Assembly: GCA_018823415.1 (NCBI GenBank) | Contig: JAHJIN010000494.1 | Span: 1-64,000 of the forward strand | DNA from: Chloroflexota bacterium | Lineage (GTDB): Bacteria > Chloroflexota > JAHJIN01 | DNA length: 64,000 bases | Reading direction: 5' to 3' | Shown: positions 1 through 7,319 of the stretch, in pieces | Position numbering within the stretch: the stretch's first letter is position 1 | Layout: each line of letters begins with the position of its first letter | The notes under the pieces: generated by a model | Told to the model about the DNA's origin: nothing | Seen by the model: the letters and a program-made list of their open reading frames with translations, nothing else | Database searches by the model: none | Made by a program: the position numbers and the translations under genes

Positions 1-381
1 ATCAAGGCCTATACTTATCCCACGGCGCATCGGACCAGTACGATGCTGGATCGGTTGATGGATCATATGGACCGCCGGTTCTATGCGGCCCATTACTTCC
101 ACGGCCATCTGATGACCGCCGAGTACGCCGTGCGTGCCGGGGCCTTGCTCGGCAACTTTCTGCCGTATTGCCCGCGCGCCGCAGCCGCGCAGCAATACCA
201 ATCGCCCGCACACAAACTCAACGGCTTTGTGTATCACGACAACTGGCTCCACAACCTCCTCATCTCGGCTTCCATGGGGGGGGTACCGGCAGTGACCACA
301 GAATCCGTTAGAACCAGACCAGCGCCACTGCCAGCCCGCCGCCTATCGCGCCGAGAATGGCAGCCAGCGCGTATCCTCTGA
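1..381 (+). CDS. Transposase-like protein, C-terminal part (5' end outside window)
   Basis: The reading frame is open from the first base and its start lies outside the window. The visible part contains HRTSTMLDRLMDHMDRRFY, then YFHGHLMTAEYAVRAGALLGNF and SPAHKLNGFVYHDNWLHNLLISASMGG. From memory this pattern resembles the C-terminal end of transposase-like proteins of Chloroflexota insertion elements, which usually stop soon after the SASxGG motif. Here the frame runs about 30 residues further through an eight-G run with no recognisable motif and overlaps a convergent small gene, so the tail may be a frameshift product or read-through. No terminal inverted repeat was identified. Confidence 0.5.
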   Translation: MKAYTYPTAHRTSTMLDRLMDHMDRRFYAAHYFHGHLMTAEYAVRAGALLGNFLPYCPRAAAAQQYQSPAHKLNGFVYHDNWLHNLLISASMGGVPAVTTESVRTRPAPLPARRLSRREWQPARIL

Positions 382-400
382 CATGCGAATCTGTACGCAT
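308..400 (-). CDS. 30-residue single-pass membrane peptide
   Basis: This is a very short ORF with an ATG preceded at good spacing by a strong Shine-Dalgarno stretch, AGGGAGGTGT (about 404-413 read on the minus strand). The product begins MRTDSHVRGY and continues as one hydrophobic, glycine-rich helix (ALAAILGAIGGGLAVALVWF) that ends at the stop. Small proteins with a Gly-rich helix of this kind occur in Chloroflexota genomes. The function is unknown. It overlaps the non-conserved tail of the transposase-like frame on the other strand and lies downstream of the 76-residue gene in the same direction. Confidence 0.5.
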   Translation of the reverse strand: MRTDSHVRGYALAAILGAIGGGLAVALVWF

Positions 401-456
401 TTCCACACCTCCCTGTAACTCGCGGAACTCGTCGCTGCCGGGGCCACCTGCAGTTG

Positions 457-687
457 TCACGGCTCGCGGCCCAGCAGACCGCCATAGCCCCGGCGCTGGC
501 AGTCGTCCAGCACTTGCTGGCAGTCGTCCGGCACGTCATCACCGGGTGGATGTGGCTGGTCAAAAGGGCCGGCCGGTGGATTCAACTCTTCGCAAGCCGC
601 CAGGTAGCGGGCATAGTCCAGCAGGCTGGCCTGCCGGGCCGGGGAAAGCCGGGCCAGGATGGTTTGCAGTTCGTTCCAGGCATCCAT
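457..687 (-). CDS. Hypothetical 76-residue protein
   Basis: The start chosen is the ATG giving MDAWNELQTIL, because GGAGGA lies 7 bases upstream; an in-frame ATG six codons earlier would put that Shine-Dalgarno inside the gene. The N-terminal half is an amphipathic helix pair (LARLSPARQASLLDYARYLA), a pattern seen in short DUF2281-like helical proteins. The C-terminal half is Pro/Asp-rich, with DDCQQVLDDCQRRGYGG. No catalytic motif is visible. It probably shares a transcript with the small membrane-peptide gene downstream. Confidence 0.5.
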   Translation of the reverse strand: MDAWNELQTILARLSPARQASLLDYARYLAACEELNPPAGPFDQPHPPGDDVPDDCQQVLDDCQRRGYGGLLGREP

Positions 688-769
688 GAACCATTCCTCC
701 ATCGGAAGACATTGTATCACGTTCCAGACCGGCTGGCAAGTTACACCGCCGATTTTTGGTGCGCACAGA

Positions 770-798
770 TTGACAGCCAGCCGCATAAACGGTAGAAT
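770..798 (+). promoter_or_regulatory. Sigma70-type promoter for the AEC transporter gene
   Basis: A TTGACA -35 box (770-775) and a TAGAAT -10 box (793-798) are separated by exactly 17 bases, and the transporter start codon follows 18 bases later. Confidence 0.75.
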
Positions 799-816
799 AG
801 CGGCGGAGGATGCAAG

Positions 817-1761
817 ATGGACCTGGGCAGCAAGCTGGTGGGGTCGATTGTCATGCTGGTGGGGCTGGTCATCCTGGCTGCGCTCCTGCGGCGCGTCGGG
901 TTGCTCAAAGATGAGCATGGCACCCTGTTCGCCTCGCTGGTGACGCACGTCACGCTCCCGGCCCTGATCCTGAGTTCGCTGGCCCGTCACCGGCTAGAGT
1001 GGCACTATGCCGAGTTGGCCCTGGTGATGCTGCTGGCCGAGTTGGTCTGCCTGGGGTTGGCGTGGGTCGTGGGCCGGTGGATGCGGCTGCCCCGGCCGCA
1101 GATGGGGGCCTTGCTGCTCACGGCGGCGTTTGGCAGCTCGGCGTTCCTGGGCTATGCGCTGATCGCGGAAATGTTTCCCAACAACGTGCCGGCCATGTCC
1201 GAGGCGGTGCTGGTGTCCGAACTGGGCGTGGGGCCGACGCTGTTTGTGCTGGGGGTGGCCATTGCCAGCTATTATGGCAAATCTGATGGGCCGGGGTCCC
1301 GCAAGGCTGCCCTGAGGTTTTTCTGGTCGCCCATTTTTGCAGCGTTGGTGGCCGGCGTACTGTGCTCTGTCGTCGATTTGCCGCGCGACAACCCGGTGAT
1401 GCAGGTGGCTTTTCAGGGGCTGGACGTGGTGGCCCAGGCCAATACCTTTTTGGTGACGCTGACGTTGGGCGTGCTGTTGCGCGTCGAGCATTTTGGTTCG
1501 TACTGGCGATTGCTGGTGACGGCCGGCGTGATCAAGCTGCTGGTCCAGCCGGTGCTGGTGTGGTTGCCCACGCTGGTGATGAATCTATCGCCCGTGGGGT
1601 CAGACGTGCTGATCATCCAGGCGGCCATGCCCTCGGCCACGCTGGCGGTGGTCTTTTGCCAGCGCTATGGCTGCGATGCCCGGCTGGCCTCGGTGATCCT
1701 GGTGGCGACCACCGTGTTGAGCAGCGTGACCGTGCTGGGCTTGTTGACGCTGCTGGGCTAA
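817..1761 (+). CDS. AEC family (auxin efflux carrier-like) transporter
   Basis: This 314-residue polytopic membrane protein has about ten hydrophobic segments in the two-repeat pattern of the AEC/bile-acid:sodium symporter superfamily. N-terminal landmarks are a helix ending LRRVGLLKDEH and the following VTHVTLPALILSSLA; the C-terminal repeat has the usual IIQAAMPSATLAVVFCQRYG. Bacterial family members export or import small carboxylates such as malate or malonate, but the substrate cannot be told from sequence. GGAGGATGCAAG precedes the ATG and a consensus promoter lies directly upstream, so it looks monocistronic. Confidence 0.85.
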   Translation: MDLGSKLVGSIVMLVGLVILAALLRRVGLLKDEHGTLFASLVTHVTLPALILSSLARHRLEWHYAELALVMLLAELVCLGLAWVVGRWMRLPRPQMGALLLTAAFGSSAFLGYALIAEMFPNNVPAMSEAVLVSELGVGPTLFVLGVAIASYYGKSDGPGSRKAALRFFWSPIFAALVAGVLCSVVDLPRDNPVMQVAFQGLDVVAQANTFLVTLTLGVLLRVEHFGSYWRLLVTAGVIKLLVQPVLVWLPTLVMNLSPVGSDVLIIQAAMPSATLAVVFCQRYGCDARLASVILVATTVLSSVTVLGLLTLLG

Positions 1762-1781
1762 AAAGCGCGGCCGCGAGGCGC

Positions 1782-1810
1782 TTGACGATGGATCGCGCGC
1801 GTGGTATCAT
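1782..1810 (+). promoter_or_regulatory. Sigma70-type promoter for the DUF493 gene
   Basis: TTGACG (1782-1787) and TATCAT (1805-1810) are separated by 17 bases. A leader of roughly 65 bases follows before the ATG at 1881. Confidence 0.65.
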
Positions 1811-1880
1811 GCCCTTGACCGGACCGCAGTTCCGCAGGAACTGCCAAGGCATTTCGCAAGAAATGGCCATAGAGGATACC

Positions 1881-2153
1881 ATGACCGACGATTCAGAAGA
1901 GACCCTGTTCGAGTTTCCGTGCGAGTTTCCTCTCAAGGTCATCGGCCGGCACTGCGACGACCTGGAGGATCACGTGTGCGCCATCGTGCGCCGTCACGTG
2001 CCAGACCTGGACCGAGGGTTGGTCAGCAGCCGGTCCAGCCGGGAAGGCAAATACCTTGCCATCACCCTCACGTTCACCGCCGAGAGCAAGGCCCAGTTGG
2101 ACGCGCTGTATCGCGATCTGGGGAGCCAGGACGGCGTGGTGATGGTGCTTTGA
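1881..2153 (+). CDS. DUF493 (YbeD-like) protein
   Basis: This 90-residue protein has the compact ACT-like fold signature of DUF493/YbeD: FPCEFPLKVIGRH near the N-terminus, a helix with VCAIVRRHVPDLD, the serine-rich SSRSSREGKYLAITLTF strand, and a final helix ALYRDLGSQDGVVMVL ending at the stop, as in the family. YbeD-like proteins are thought to bind small regulatory ligands, but their role is unsettled. The ATG at 1881 was preferred over one at 1863 because AGGATACC lies just before it and because it fits the family length. A membrane-protein gene follows after 9 bases. Confidence 0.8.
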   Translation: MTDDSEETLFEFPCEFPLKVIGRHCDDLEDHVCAIVRRHVPDLDRGLVSSRSSREGKYLAITLTFTAESKAQLDALYRDLGSQDGVVMVL

Positions 2154-2162
2154 GGAGGTTCC

Positions 2163-2507
2163 ATGTTGCAGAAAAACAGGCGGTTGATCGTGTCACTGAT
2201 TACCGGGGCGCTGCTGGGCCTGGTGTGCGTCGTGGGCGTGGGCTGGCGAGTGGGCGGGCTGGCCGGCAACGAGTGGTTCCTGTTCGCCATGTGGTACAAC
2301 CGTGTCATCATGGGCCTGGTCATTGGGCTGGCTGCTGACCTGGAGTTTGTGCATCATCCCGCCAACCGCTACATCCGGGGCCTTATCCTGGGCGCGCTCG
2401 TGAGTGCTGCCATATTCTTTTCCACCGAAATGCGCGATATCCCGGCCCTTTTCGCTGGCATCGTCTATGGTCCCATCATCGAGTTTGTGGCCCGGTGGTT
2501 CGATTGA
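2163..2507 (+). CDS. Small integral membrane protein, four predicted helices
   Basis: This 114-residue protein has hydrophobic segments near residues 8-28, 40-58, 68-86 and 92-110. A conserved-looking loop, HHPANRYIRG, precedes the third helix. AGGAGGTT lies directly before the ATG, and the gene follows DUF493 by 9 bases, so the two are probably co-transcribed. The family was not recognised and no transport or catalytic motif is visible. Confidence 0.7.
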   Translation: MLQKNRRLIVSLITGALLGLVCVVGVGWRVGGLAGNEWFLFAMWYNRVIMGLVIGLAADLEFVHHPANRYIRGLILGALVSAAIFFSTEMRDIPALFAGIVYGPIIEFVARWFD

Positions 2508-2538
2508 CGAAACCCGGGTGACCAGGGTGCCAAAAATC

Positions 2539-2566
2539 AAGCCCCGGCTCAATGAGCCGGGGCTTT
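2539..2566. terminator. Rho-independent terminator between convergent genes
   Basis: The near-perfect hairpin AAGCCCCGGCTC/GAGCCGGGGCTT is followed by a T-run on the plus strand and preceded by an A-run, so it can serve both the membrane-protein gene and gerW. Confidence 0.9.
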
Positions 2567-2589
2567 TTGTGTGTACGTGCCAGGACGGG

Positions 2590-2958
2590 CTATTCCTCGT
2601 CCTTTTTGCTGGGCTTGTGGTCTTTGGCCGCCTCGCTGACCTTGTCGATGAGCTCCGGCACCAGTTCCACGATTTTGTCAAAGCCAAACCCTCGCGAGAG
2701 AGAGCTGACGCTGACGCCGGCCTCGTCGATGACGATGAGGGCCACCGGGCTCACGCTGACGCCGCCCGCAGCACCGGCGCCACCGCCCGACTTTTCCTGC
2801 GGATCCTCGCCATACCCGCCGCCGAAACCTAGCGTGACCTTGCTCACCGGGATGATGGTCTTGCCGGCCACCACGATCGGCTCGCCCACGATGGTCTTGG
2901 TCTTGGCGGTGTCCTTGAACTCTTGTACCAGCTTGTAAAGCATTTCCTCTACTGCCAT
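2590..2958 (-). CDS. gerW: GerW/YtfJ family protein
   Basis: This 122-residue protein has the GerW (YtfJ) pattern: GEPIVVAGKTIIPVSKVTLGF, a glycine-rich stretch (GGGYGEDPQEKSGGGAGAAGG), VSVSPVALIVID, and a basic tail. In Bacillus the protein affects spore germination, but homologues are common in non-sporing bacteria where the role is unknown. It lies downstream of a DUF2953 gene, the same pairing as ytfI-ytfJ in Bacillus, which strengthens both calls. AGGAGG precedes the ATG. Confidence 0.88.
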   Translation of the reverse strand: MAVEEMLYKLVQEFKDTAKTKTIVGEPIVVAGKTIIPVSKVTLGFGGGYGEDPQEKSGGGAGAAGGVSVSPVALIVIDEAGVSVSSLSRGFGFDKIVELVPELIDKVSEAAKDHKPSKKDEE

Positions 2959-3043
2959 GTGCGTATCCTCCTATGTGTTTTGGATATTGATATGACTTGT
3001 GTATCGCGAGCGGTCGTCCGGATCGACCGCGTGACAAACTGTA

Positions 3044-3874
3044 TCAACTGCCGGCTGTGGCGGTCTCGCGCTGCTGCCGTTGGGCCGGGCGGCGCTTGCG
3101 CTTGTCGCGGCGCCCCCGGCGCCACTTGCGCCACGAGCCGCGTATCAGCGCCCAGACCAGCCGCCAGATGGGTCGGGAGAAGGCCAATTGCACCACGGGC
3201 CATATGATGCGCCAGACCCAGATGCGCACGGCTCCTTCGATCTCGCCCCACAGGGCCGGTTCCATGAACTCGGGGACCAAGCGCATGTCCACCGGCTGCC
3301 ATCGCCAACTGTATCGAGCAGCCTCGTACATCCCATAGAGTATCCCCGTGGCGGCCGGGTCGCCCAGGCCTATGCGCCCGCGCAATCGCAGTCGTTCCCA
3401 GCGCAGGCCGGTCAGGATGCGGATAGCGGCGCGCAGCACTTCCCTCGGTATGCTGATCAGTATGCCGCGCTGGGCCAGGGTTTCGCGCCAGGTGAGGGGC
3501 CAGCCGAGGCCATCGCCCTCTTTTTCCTCCTCCTCTTCCGCAATCTCTTTGACCAGATCTTCCAGCCCTTCGGCGATGCGCTCCCAGGGTTCCAGTTCGG
3601 GACCGCGCTCCTCGGTCTTGCGCCACACGGCCCAGCGCCACAGCCATAGGACGAACGTCTGCCCGGTGCTATCGACGATCAACTCGAAACCTACGAGCCG
3701 CCAGAGCCAGTGGAGCAGCATGTGCCCGGTGACGCGTTGGTCCGGCCAGCGCTCGCCGCGCCCGGCTACCCGGAACGGCGCGAATAGCAGCAGGGCCAGC
3801 AGAACCAGCACGATCAGCGCCAGCACGCCCAGGATGACCAGAATGATGAGCACCACGGTTCCGATGAGGTCCAT
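3044..3874 (-). CDS. DUF2953 membrane-anchored protein (YtfI-like)
   Basis: This 276-residue protein has an N-terminal membrane helix (about residues 6-32, almost all Leu/Ile/Val), then PFRVAGRGERW. A highly acidic stretch follows near residues 100-120 (EEEEEKEGDG). The C-terminal half contains the ring of DUF2953-like elements (LRLRGRIGLGDPAATGILYGM, then VRIWVWRI) and ends in a very basic tail. Bacillus YtfI has the same architecture and sits beside ytfJ. Its function is unknown, possibly envelope-associated. It starts 15 bases after the anti-sigma gene and is probably in the same operon. Confidence 0.75.
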   Translation of the reverse strand: MDLIGTVVLIILVILGVLALIVLVLLALLLFAPFRVAGRGERWPDQRVTGHMLLHWLWRLVGFELIVDSTGQTFVLWLWRWAVWRKTEERGPELEPWERIAEGLEDLVKEIAEEEEEKEGDGLGWPLTWRETLAQRGILISIPREVLRAAIRILTGLRWERLRLRGRIGLGDPAATGILYGMYEAARYSWRWQPVDMRLVPEFMEPALWGEIEGAVRIWVWRIIWPVVQLAFSRPIWRLVWALIRGSWRKWRRGRRDKRKRRPAQRQQRETATAGS

Positions 3875-3889
3875 GCCAGGTTCCTGTCT

Positions 3890-4435
3890 CTAGCGGCTGG
3901 GCTGCCGGCTCAACCGGGGCAGCGAGAGCCAGCGGCGCCGGGGCTTTTCTTCGACCGGGGCCGACTGGCGTCGTCGCAGCAGCCAGCGCGATACGCGCCG
4001 CGAGACGCGCCACGTCCCGCGACCGACGGTCGATGTGCCCTGCTTGAGGGCATCGCCGGCCTGTTCTGACCATGATTCGGGTACCGACACGTCGGGCACC
4101 ACGCGCCGCGCGTAGCGAAACCCGATGGTGGCCTGGCGTGCCCGCTGGCCGGTGCGGTCCAGCAGCGAGTGTTTTTCTGCGGGCTGGGCGGCCATTGTGC
4201 CCTCGGCGGCGGCCCGGGCCAGGAGCCGGGCGGTGAAATCGGCCGACGGGGCGGGCGGCTCGGCGGTGGTTAGGGCGGCTTCGGTGGCTTGTAGCCAGCC
4301 CAACTCCCGACGGCAGTAGGCGCAGCGTTCGGTATGCTGTTCGATGACGCGCTTTTCGGCCGCGGCCAGGTCGCCGTCCAGGTAATAGTTCAGCCATCGT
4401 TTGTCCAGTCCGCAAGGGCGATTCAACTCGCTCAT
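3890..4435 (-). CDS. Zinc-finger anti-sigma factor
   Basis: This 181-residue protein has an N-terminal zf-HC2 module: a helix YYLDGDLAAAEKRVIEQH followed by the H-x3-C-x2-C zinc ligands in HTERCAYC. This is the anti-sigma domain that clamps ECF sigma factors. The C-terminal part is basic and Arg-rich with no convincing membrane helix, so a soluble anti-sigma is more likely than a membrane-spanning one. The gene overlaps the ECF sigma gene by 4 bases (ATGA type), the normal arrangement of a cognate pair. Confidence 0.88.
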   Translation of the reverse strand: MSELNRPCGLDKRWLNYYLDGDLAAAEKRVIEQHTERCAYCRRELGWLQATEAALTTAEPPAPSADFTARLLARAAAEGTMAAQPAEKHSLLDRTGQRARQATIGFRYARRVVPDVSVPESWSEQAGDALKQGTSTVGRGTWRVSRRVSRWLLRRRQSAPVEEKPRRRWLSLPRLSRQPSR

Positions 4436-5013
4436 GCGTATGCCTCCATCCAGACCGTTTCCAGTTGCTCGCGTAATAGCCCGCGCGCCCGGTGTAGCTG
4501 GGCCTTGACGGTGCCCAGGGGCAGGTTTAGGGCTTCAGACACCTCGGCATAGGAAAAATCGTGCAGGTAGCGCAGGGTCACGGCGGTGCGATAGTGTACC
4601 GGCAGCGATAGAATGGCGCTCTCCAGGGCCGCTCTGATCTCGGACTGGGTCAGCAGATCTTCTGGCGAGGGCGCCGGGTCGGCGATCCGTTGCCCCAGGG
4701 GCTCCATGTCGGGCAGTGGTTGCTCCTCCAGTGACACCGTGCCGGGGTTGCGCTTGCGCAGACGCCGCAAGCAATGGTTGTGGGCGATGCGCGATAGCCA
4801 CGGGGCCAGCGGCGCGCCCTCGCGAAAGGTATCCAATCCTCGAAACGCGGCCAGAAATGCCTCTTGCGCCGCATCCTCGGCCTCGGTGGGGTCGTCCAAC
4901 AGCCGATACGACACGCTGTACACCAGTCTTTGGTATGTGTCAACCAGATGGGCATAGGCTTGTTGGTTGCCCCGGCGGCATTCGGCCACCAGTCGGGCGT
5001 CTGACCATTCCAC
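4432..5013 (-). CDS. ECF-type RNA polymerase sigma factor
   Basis: This 193-residue protein has region 2 (residues about 5-75; YRLLDDPTEAEDAAQEAFLAAFRGLDTF, then APLAPWLSRIAHN) and region 4 (about 125-185; SLPVHYRTAVTLRYLHDFSYAEVSEAL, then GTVKAQLHRARGLL). These bind the -10 and -35 boxes respectively. Overlap with the zinc-finger anti-sigma gene implies release by an unknown stimulus. A TATAAT-like box lies about 30 bases upstream (5043-5048). The target genes cannot be told; DUF2953 and gerW just downstream are candidates. Confidence 0.92.
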   Translation of the reverse strand: MEWSDARLVAECRRGNQQAYAHLVDTYQRLVYSVSYRLLDDPTEAEDAAQEAFLAAFRGLDTFREGAPLAPWLSRIAHNHCLRRLRKRNPGTVSLEEQPLPDMEPLGQRIADPAPSPEDLLTQSEIRAALESAILSLPVHYRTAVTLRYLHDFSYAEVSEALNLPLGTVKAQLHRARGLLREQLETVWMEAYA

Positions 5014-5129
5014 AGTGGGCCTCGCTTGTTGCGCTCACTACTATTATATAGTCACGTGGGGGGAAAAAGGTTGCACTGCTCAAAGATACACCCCCGACAG
5101 AGCAGGGGTGGTCTTTCCACTACTTTAAC

Positions 5130-5158
5130 CTTTCCGCAAGCTGCCAGCTTGCGGAAAG
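5130..5158. terminator. Palindrome after fdhA, probable terminator
   Basis: Two 14-base arms, CTTTCCGCAAGCTG and CAGCTTGCGGAAAG, flank a single base directly after the fdhA stop codon. There is no long T-run, so termination strength is uncertain. Confidence 0.6.
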
Positions 5159-5159
5159 A

Positions 5160-7214
5160 TCATGCGGCCGGTTCCACCCGCACGGCGCAGACCTTGAGCT
5201 CCGGGATCTTGCACAGCGGGTCCAGGGCATTGTTGGTGAGGACGTTGGCGGCGGCCTCGGCAAAGTGGAATGGCATGAACACGACGCCGGCCGGCACGCG
5301 CGGCGTGATGAATACCTGCGTGTCCAGCTCGCCGCGCCGGCTGCTCACGTGGACCATCTGGCCGTGGCGCACACCCAGGGATTGGGCATCGGCCGGGCTC
5401 ACCTCCAGGTAGCTGAGGGGCACTTCCTGGGCCAGCTTTTCCGAGCGGCGCGTCATGGTGCCGGTGTGAAAGTGGAACATGGTGCGGCCGGTGGTGAGGA
5501 TGAACGGGTAGGCCTCGTCCGGCTCTTCGGCCGGGGGCTTGTACTCCTGGGGCTGGAACAGGCCCTTGCCCCGGCTGAACTTGGTCGTGTGCAGGATGGG
5601 CGTGCCGGGGTGGTCGGTCGAGGGGCACGGCCACTGCAACCCGCCCACCTGCTCCAGCCGCTCGTAGGTTACGCCGCCATAGATGGGGGTGAGGGCTGCG
5701 ATCTCGGCCATGATCTCGCTAGGATGGCCATAGTCCCACCGGCCCGGCGCGCCCATCCGTTTCGCCAGTTCGCAGACGATCTGCCAGTCGGGTTTGCTGT
5801 CGCCCACCGGCGGGATGGCGGCCCGGATGAGCTGGATGCGCCGGTCGGTGCCGGTAAAGGTGCCGTCTTTTTCGACATAGCTCGTAGCCGGCAGCACCAC
5901 GTCGGCCAGCTCGGCCGTGGGGGTCATGAAAATGTCCTGCACCACCAGAAAATCCAAGGCTTGCAGGCCGGCGCGCACGTGGTTGATGTCTGGGTCGCTG
6001 ACCATGGGGTTTTCGCCCACCACGTACAGCGCCTTGACCCGGCCGGTCAGCGCGCCGCCGGTCATCTCGGTGACGGTGAGGCCCACCTCGCTGGGCAGAT
6101 CGTCCACCTGCCACGCGGCGGCGAATTTGGCCCGGAGATCGGGTTTGGTGACGGCCTGGTAGCCGGGGTACACGTTGGGCAGGCCGCCCATGTCGCACGC
6201 GCCCTGGACGTTGTTCTGGCCACGCAGGGGGTTGACGCCGGTGCCAGGTTTGCCCACGTTGCCGGTGAGCATGGCCAGGTTGGCGCAACTCATGACGTTG
6301 TGGGTGCCGCTGGTGTGCTGGGTGATGCCCATGCAGTAGAGGATGGCGGCGCGCTCAGCTTGCGCGTACATCCGGGCCGCGGCGACCAGGTCGTTGGCCG
6401 GGATGCCGGTGATGGCCTCCACCCGGGCCGGGTGATATCGCTCCACGATTTCCTTGAGCGCCTCGAAATTCTCGGTGCGCTCGGCAATGAATGCCTGATC
6501 CTCCAGGCCTTCCTTGAGGATGACGTGCATTAGCCCGTTGAGCCAGGCGACGTTGGTGCCGGGCCGGGGCCGCAAATAGATGTCGGCCATTTCGGCCAGT
6601 TGGATGCGCCGGGGGTCCACCACGATGAGCTTGGCCCCGCGTTCTTCTTTGGCGCGCATGATAGCCGCGCCGATGATGGGGTGCTGCTCGGTGGTGTTGG
6701 AGCCGGTGACCAGGTAGCAGGTGGTGTCCTGCGCCAGGTCCGGCACCGAGTTGGTCATCGCGCCACTGCCAAACGTTGCGGCCAGACCGGCCACGGTGGC
6801 GCTGTGTCAAAGCCGGGCGCAGTGGTCCACGCTGTTGGTGCCCAGCACAGCCCGGGCCAAGCGCTGCACGAGATAATTCTCCTCGTTGGTACACTTGGCC
6901 GAAGTGAGCACGCCAAACGCATCGGGGCCGTGCTCGGCCTTGATGGCCTGAAAGCGCTCGGCTACCAGGCCCAGCGCCTCGTCCCAGGACGCCTCGCGAA
7001 AGCCGTCGCCGTCGCGGATGAGGGGCACGTGGAGCCGGTCCGGGTGCTGGACAAAGGCGTGCGAGTTCCAGCCCTTGATGCAGACCTGGCCCTGGTTGAT
7101 GGGGTGCTCCTGGCAGGGCGTGACGCCCAGGATCTCGCCGTCCAGCACTTCCAGGTAATAGTTGCAGCCGGTGCCGCAATAGATGCACGTGGTCAAGACA
7201 TTTTTGTAATCCAC
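5160..7214 (-). CDS. fdhA: Formate dehydrogenase catalytic subunit, predicted selenoprotein
   Basis: This molybdopterin oxidoreductase, 684 residues with readthrough, oxidises formate to CO2. The N-terminal [4Fe-4S] site is CIYCGTGC with a fourth Cys in GQVCIKG. The in-frame TGA at 6807-6809 (codon 136) sits in DHCARL-U-HSATVAGL, the exact selenocysteine context of FdhF-type enzymes, so one Sec protein is intended rather than two genes. A GGCC-GGTCT-GGCC hairpin follows the TGA as in E. coli fdhF. Further signatures are MGITQHTSG, NPLRGQNNVQGACDMG and the C-terminal molybdopterin-binding domain with ILTTGRTMFHFHTGTMTRRS. Translation starts at a GTG preceded by AGGAG. It is the last gene of the hdr/mvh/fdh locus, so electrons probably pass to MvhD and HdrABC. 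Confidence 0.93.
6775..6809 (-). promoter_or_regulatory. Selenocysteine TGA and SECIS-like hairpin of fdhA
   Basis: The TGA occupies 6807-6809. Fourteen bases further downstream on the coding strand, GGCC-GGTCT-GGCC (6792-6780) forms a 4-bp stem around the GGTCT loop found in the E. coli fdhF SECIS. The loop begins 18 bases after the TGA, the expected distance for SelB. Confidence 0.8.
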
Positions 7215-7260
7215 TCGTCAAACTCCTGGTCGATAGCATACTCGCAAACGTTCAGTTCTA

Positions 7261-7308
7261 CCTTCCCGAAAGCCCAAGCGAACCACGAGTTCGCCGCTTT
7301 CGGCAAGG
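7261..7308 (-). terminator. Hairpin between the LysM gene and fdhA
   Basis: Arms CCTTCCCGAAAGC (7261-7273) and GCTTTCGGCAAGG (7296-7308) pair with one mismatch, and CGAAC/GTTCG pairs inside. The structure lies just after the LysM gene stop and may attenuate transcription into fdhA. Confidence 0.5.
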
Positions 7309-7319
7309 TTCTCCAAAGA

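Noticed and set aside
5160-7214. Two separate genes or a pseudogene split by a stop at 6807
   Set aside because: The TGA lies at the exact selenocysteine position of formate dehydrogenase, with a SECIS-like hairpin, and the flanking frames are intact.
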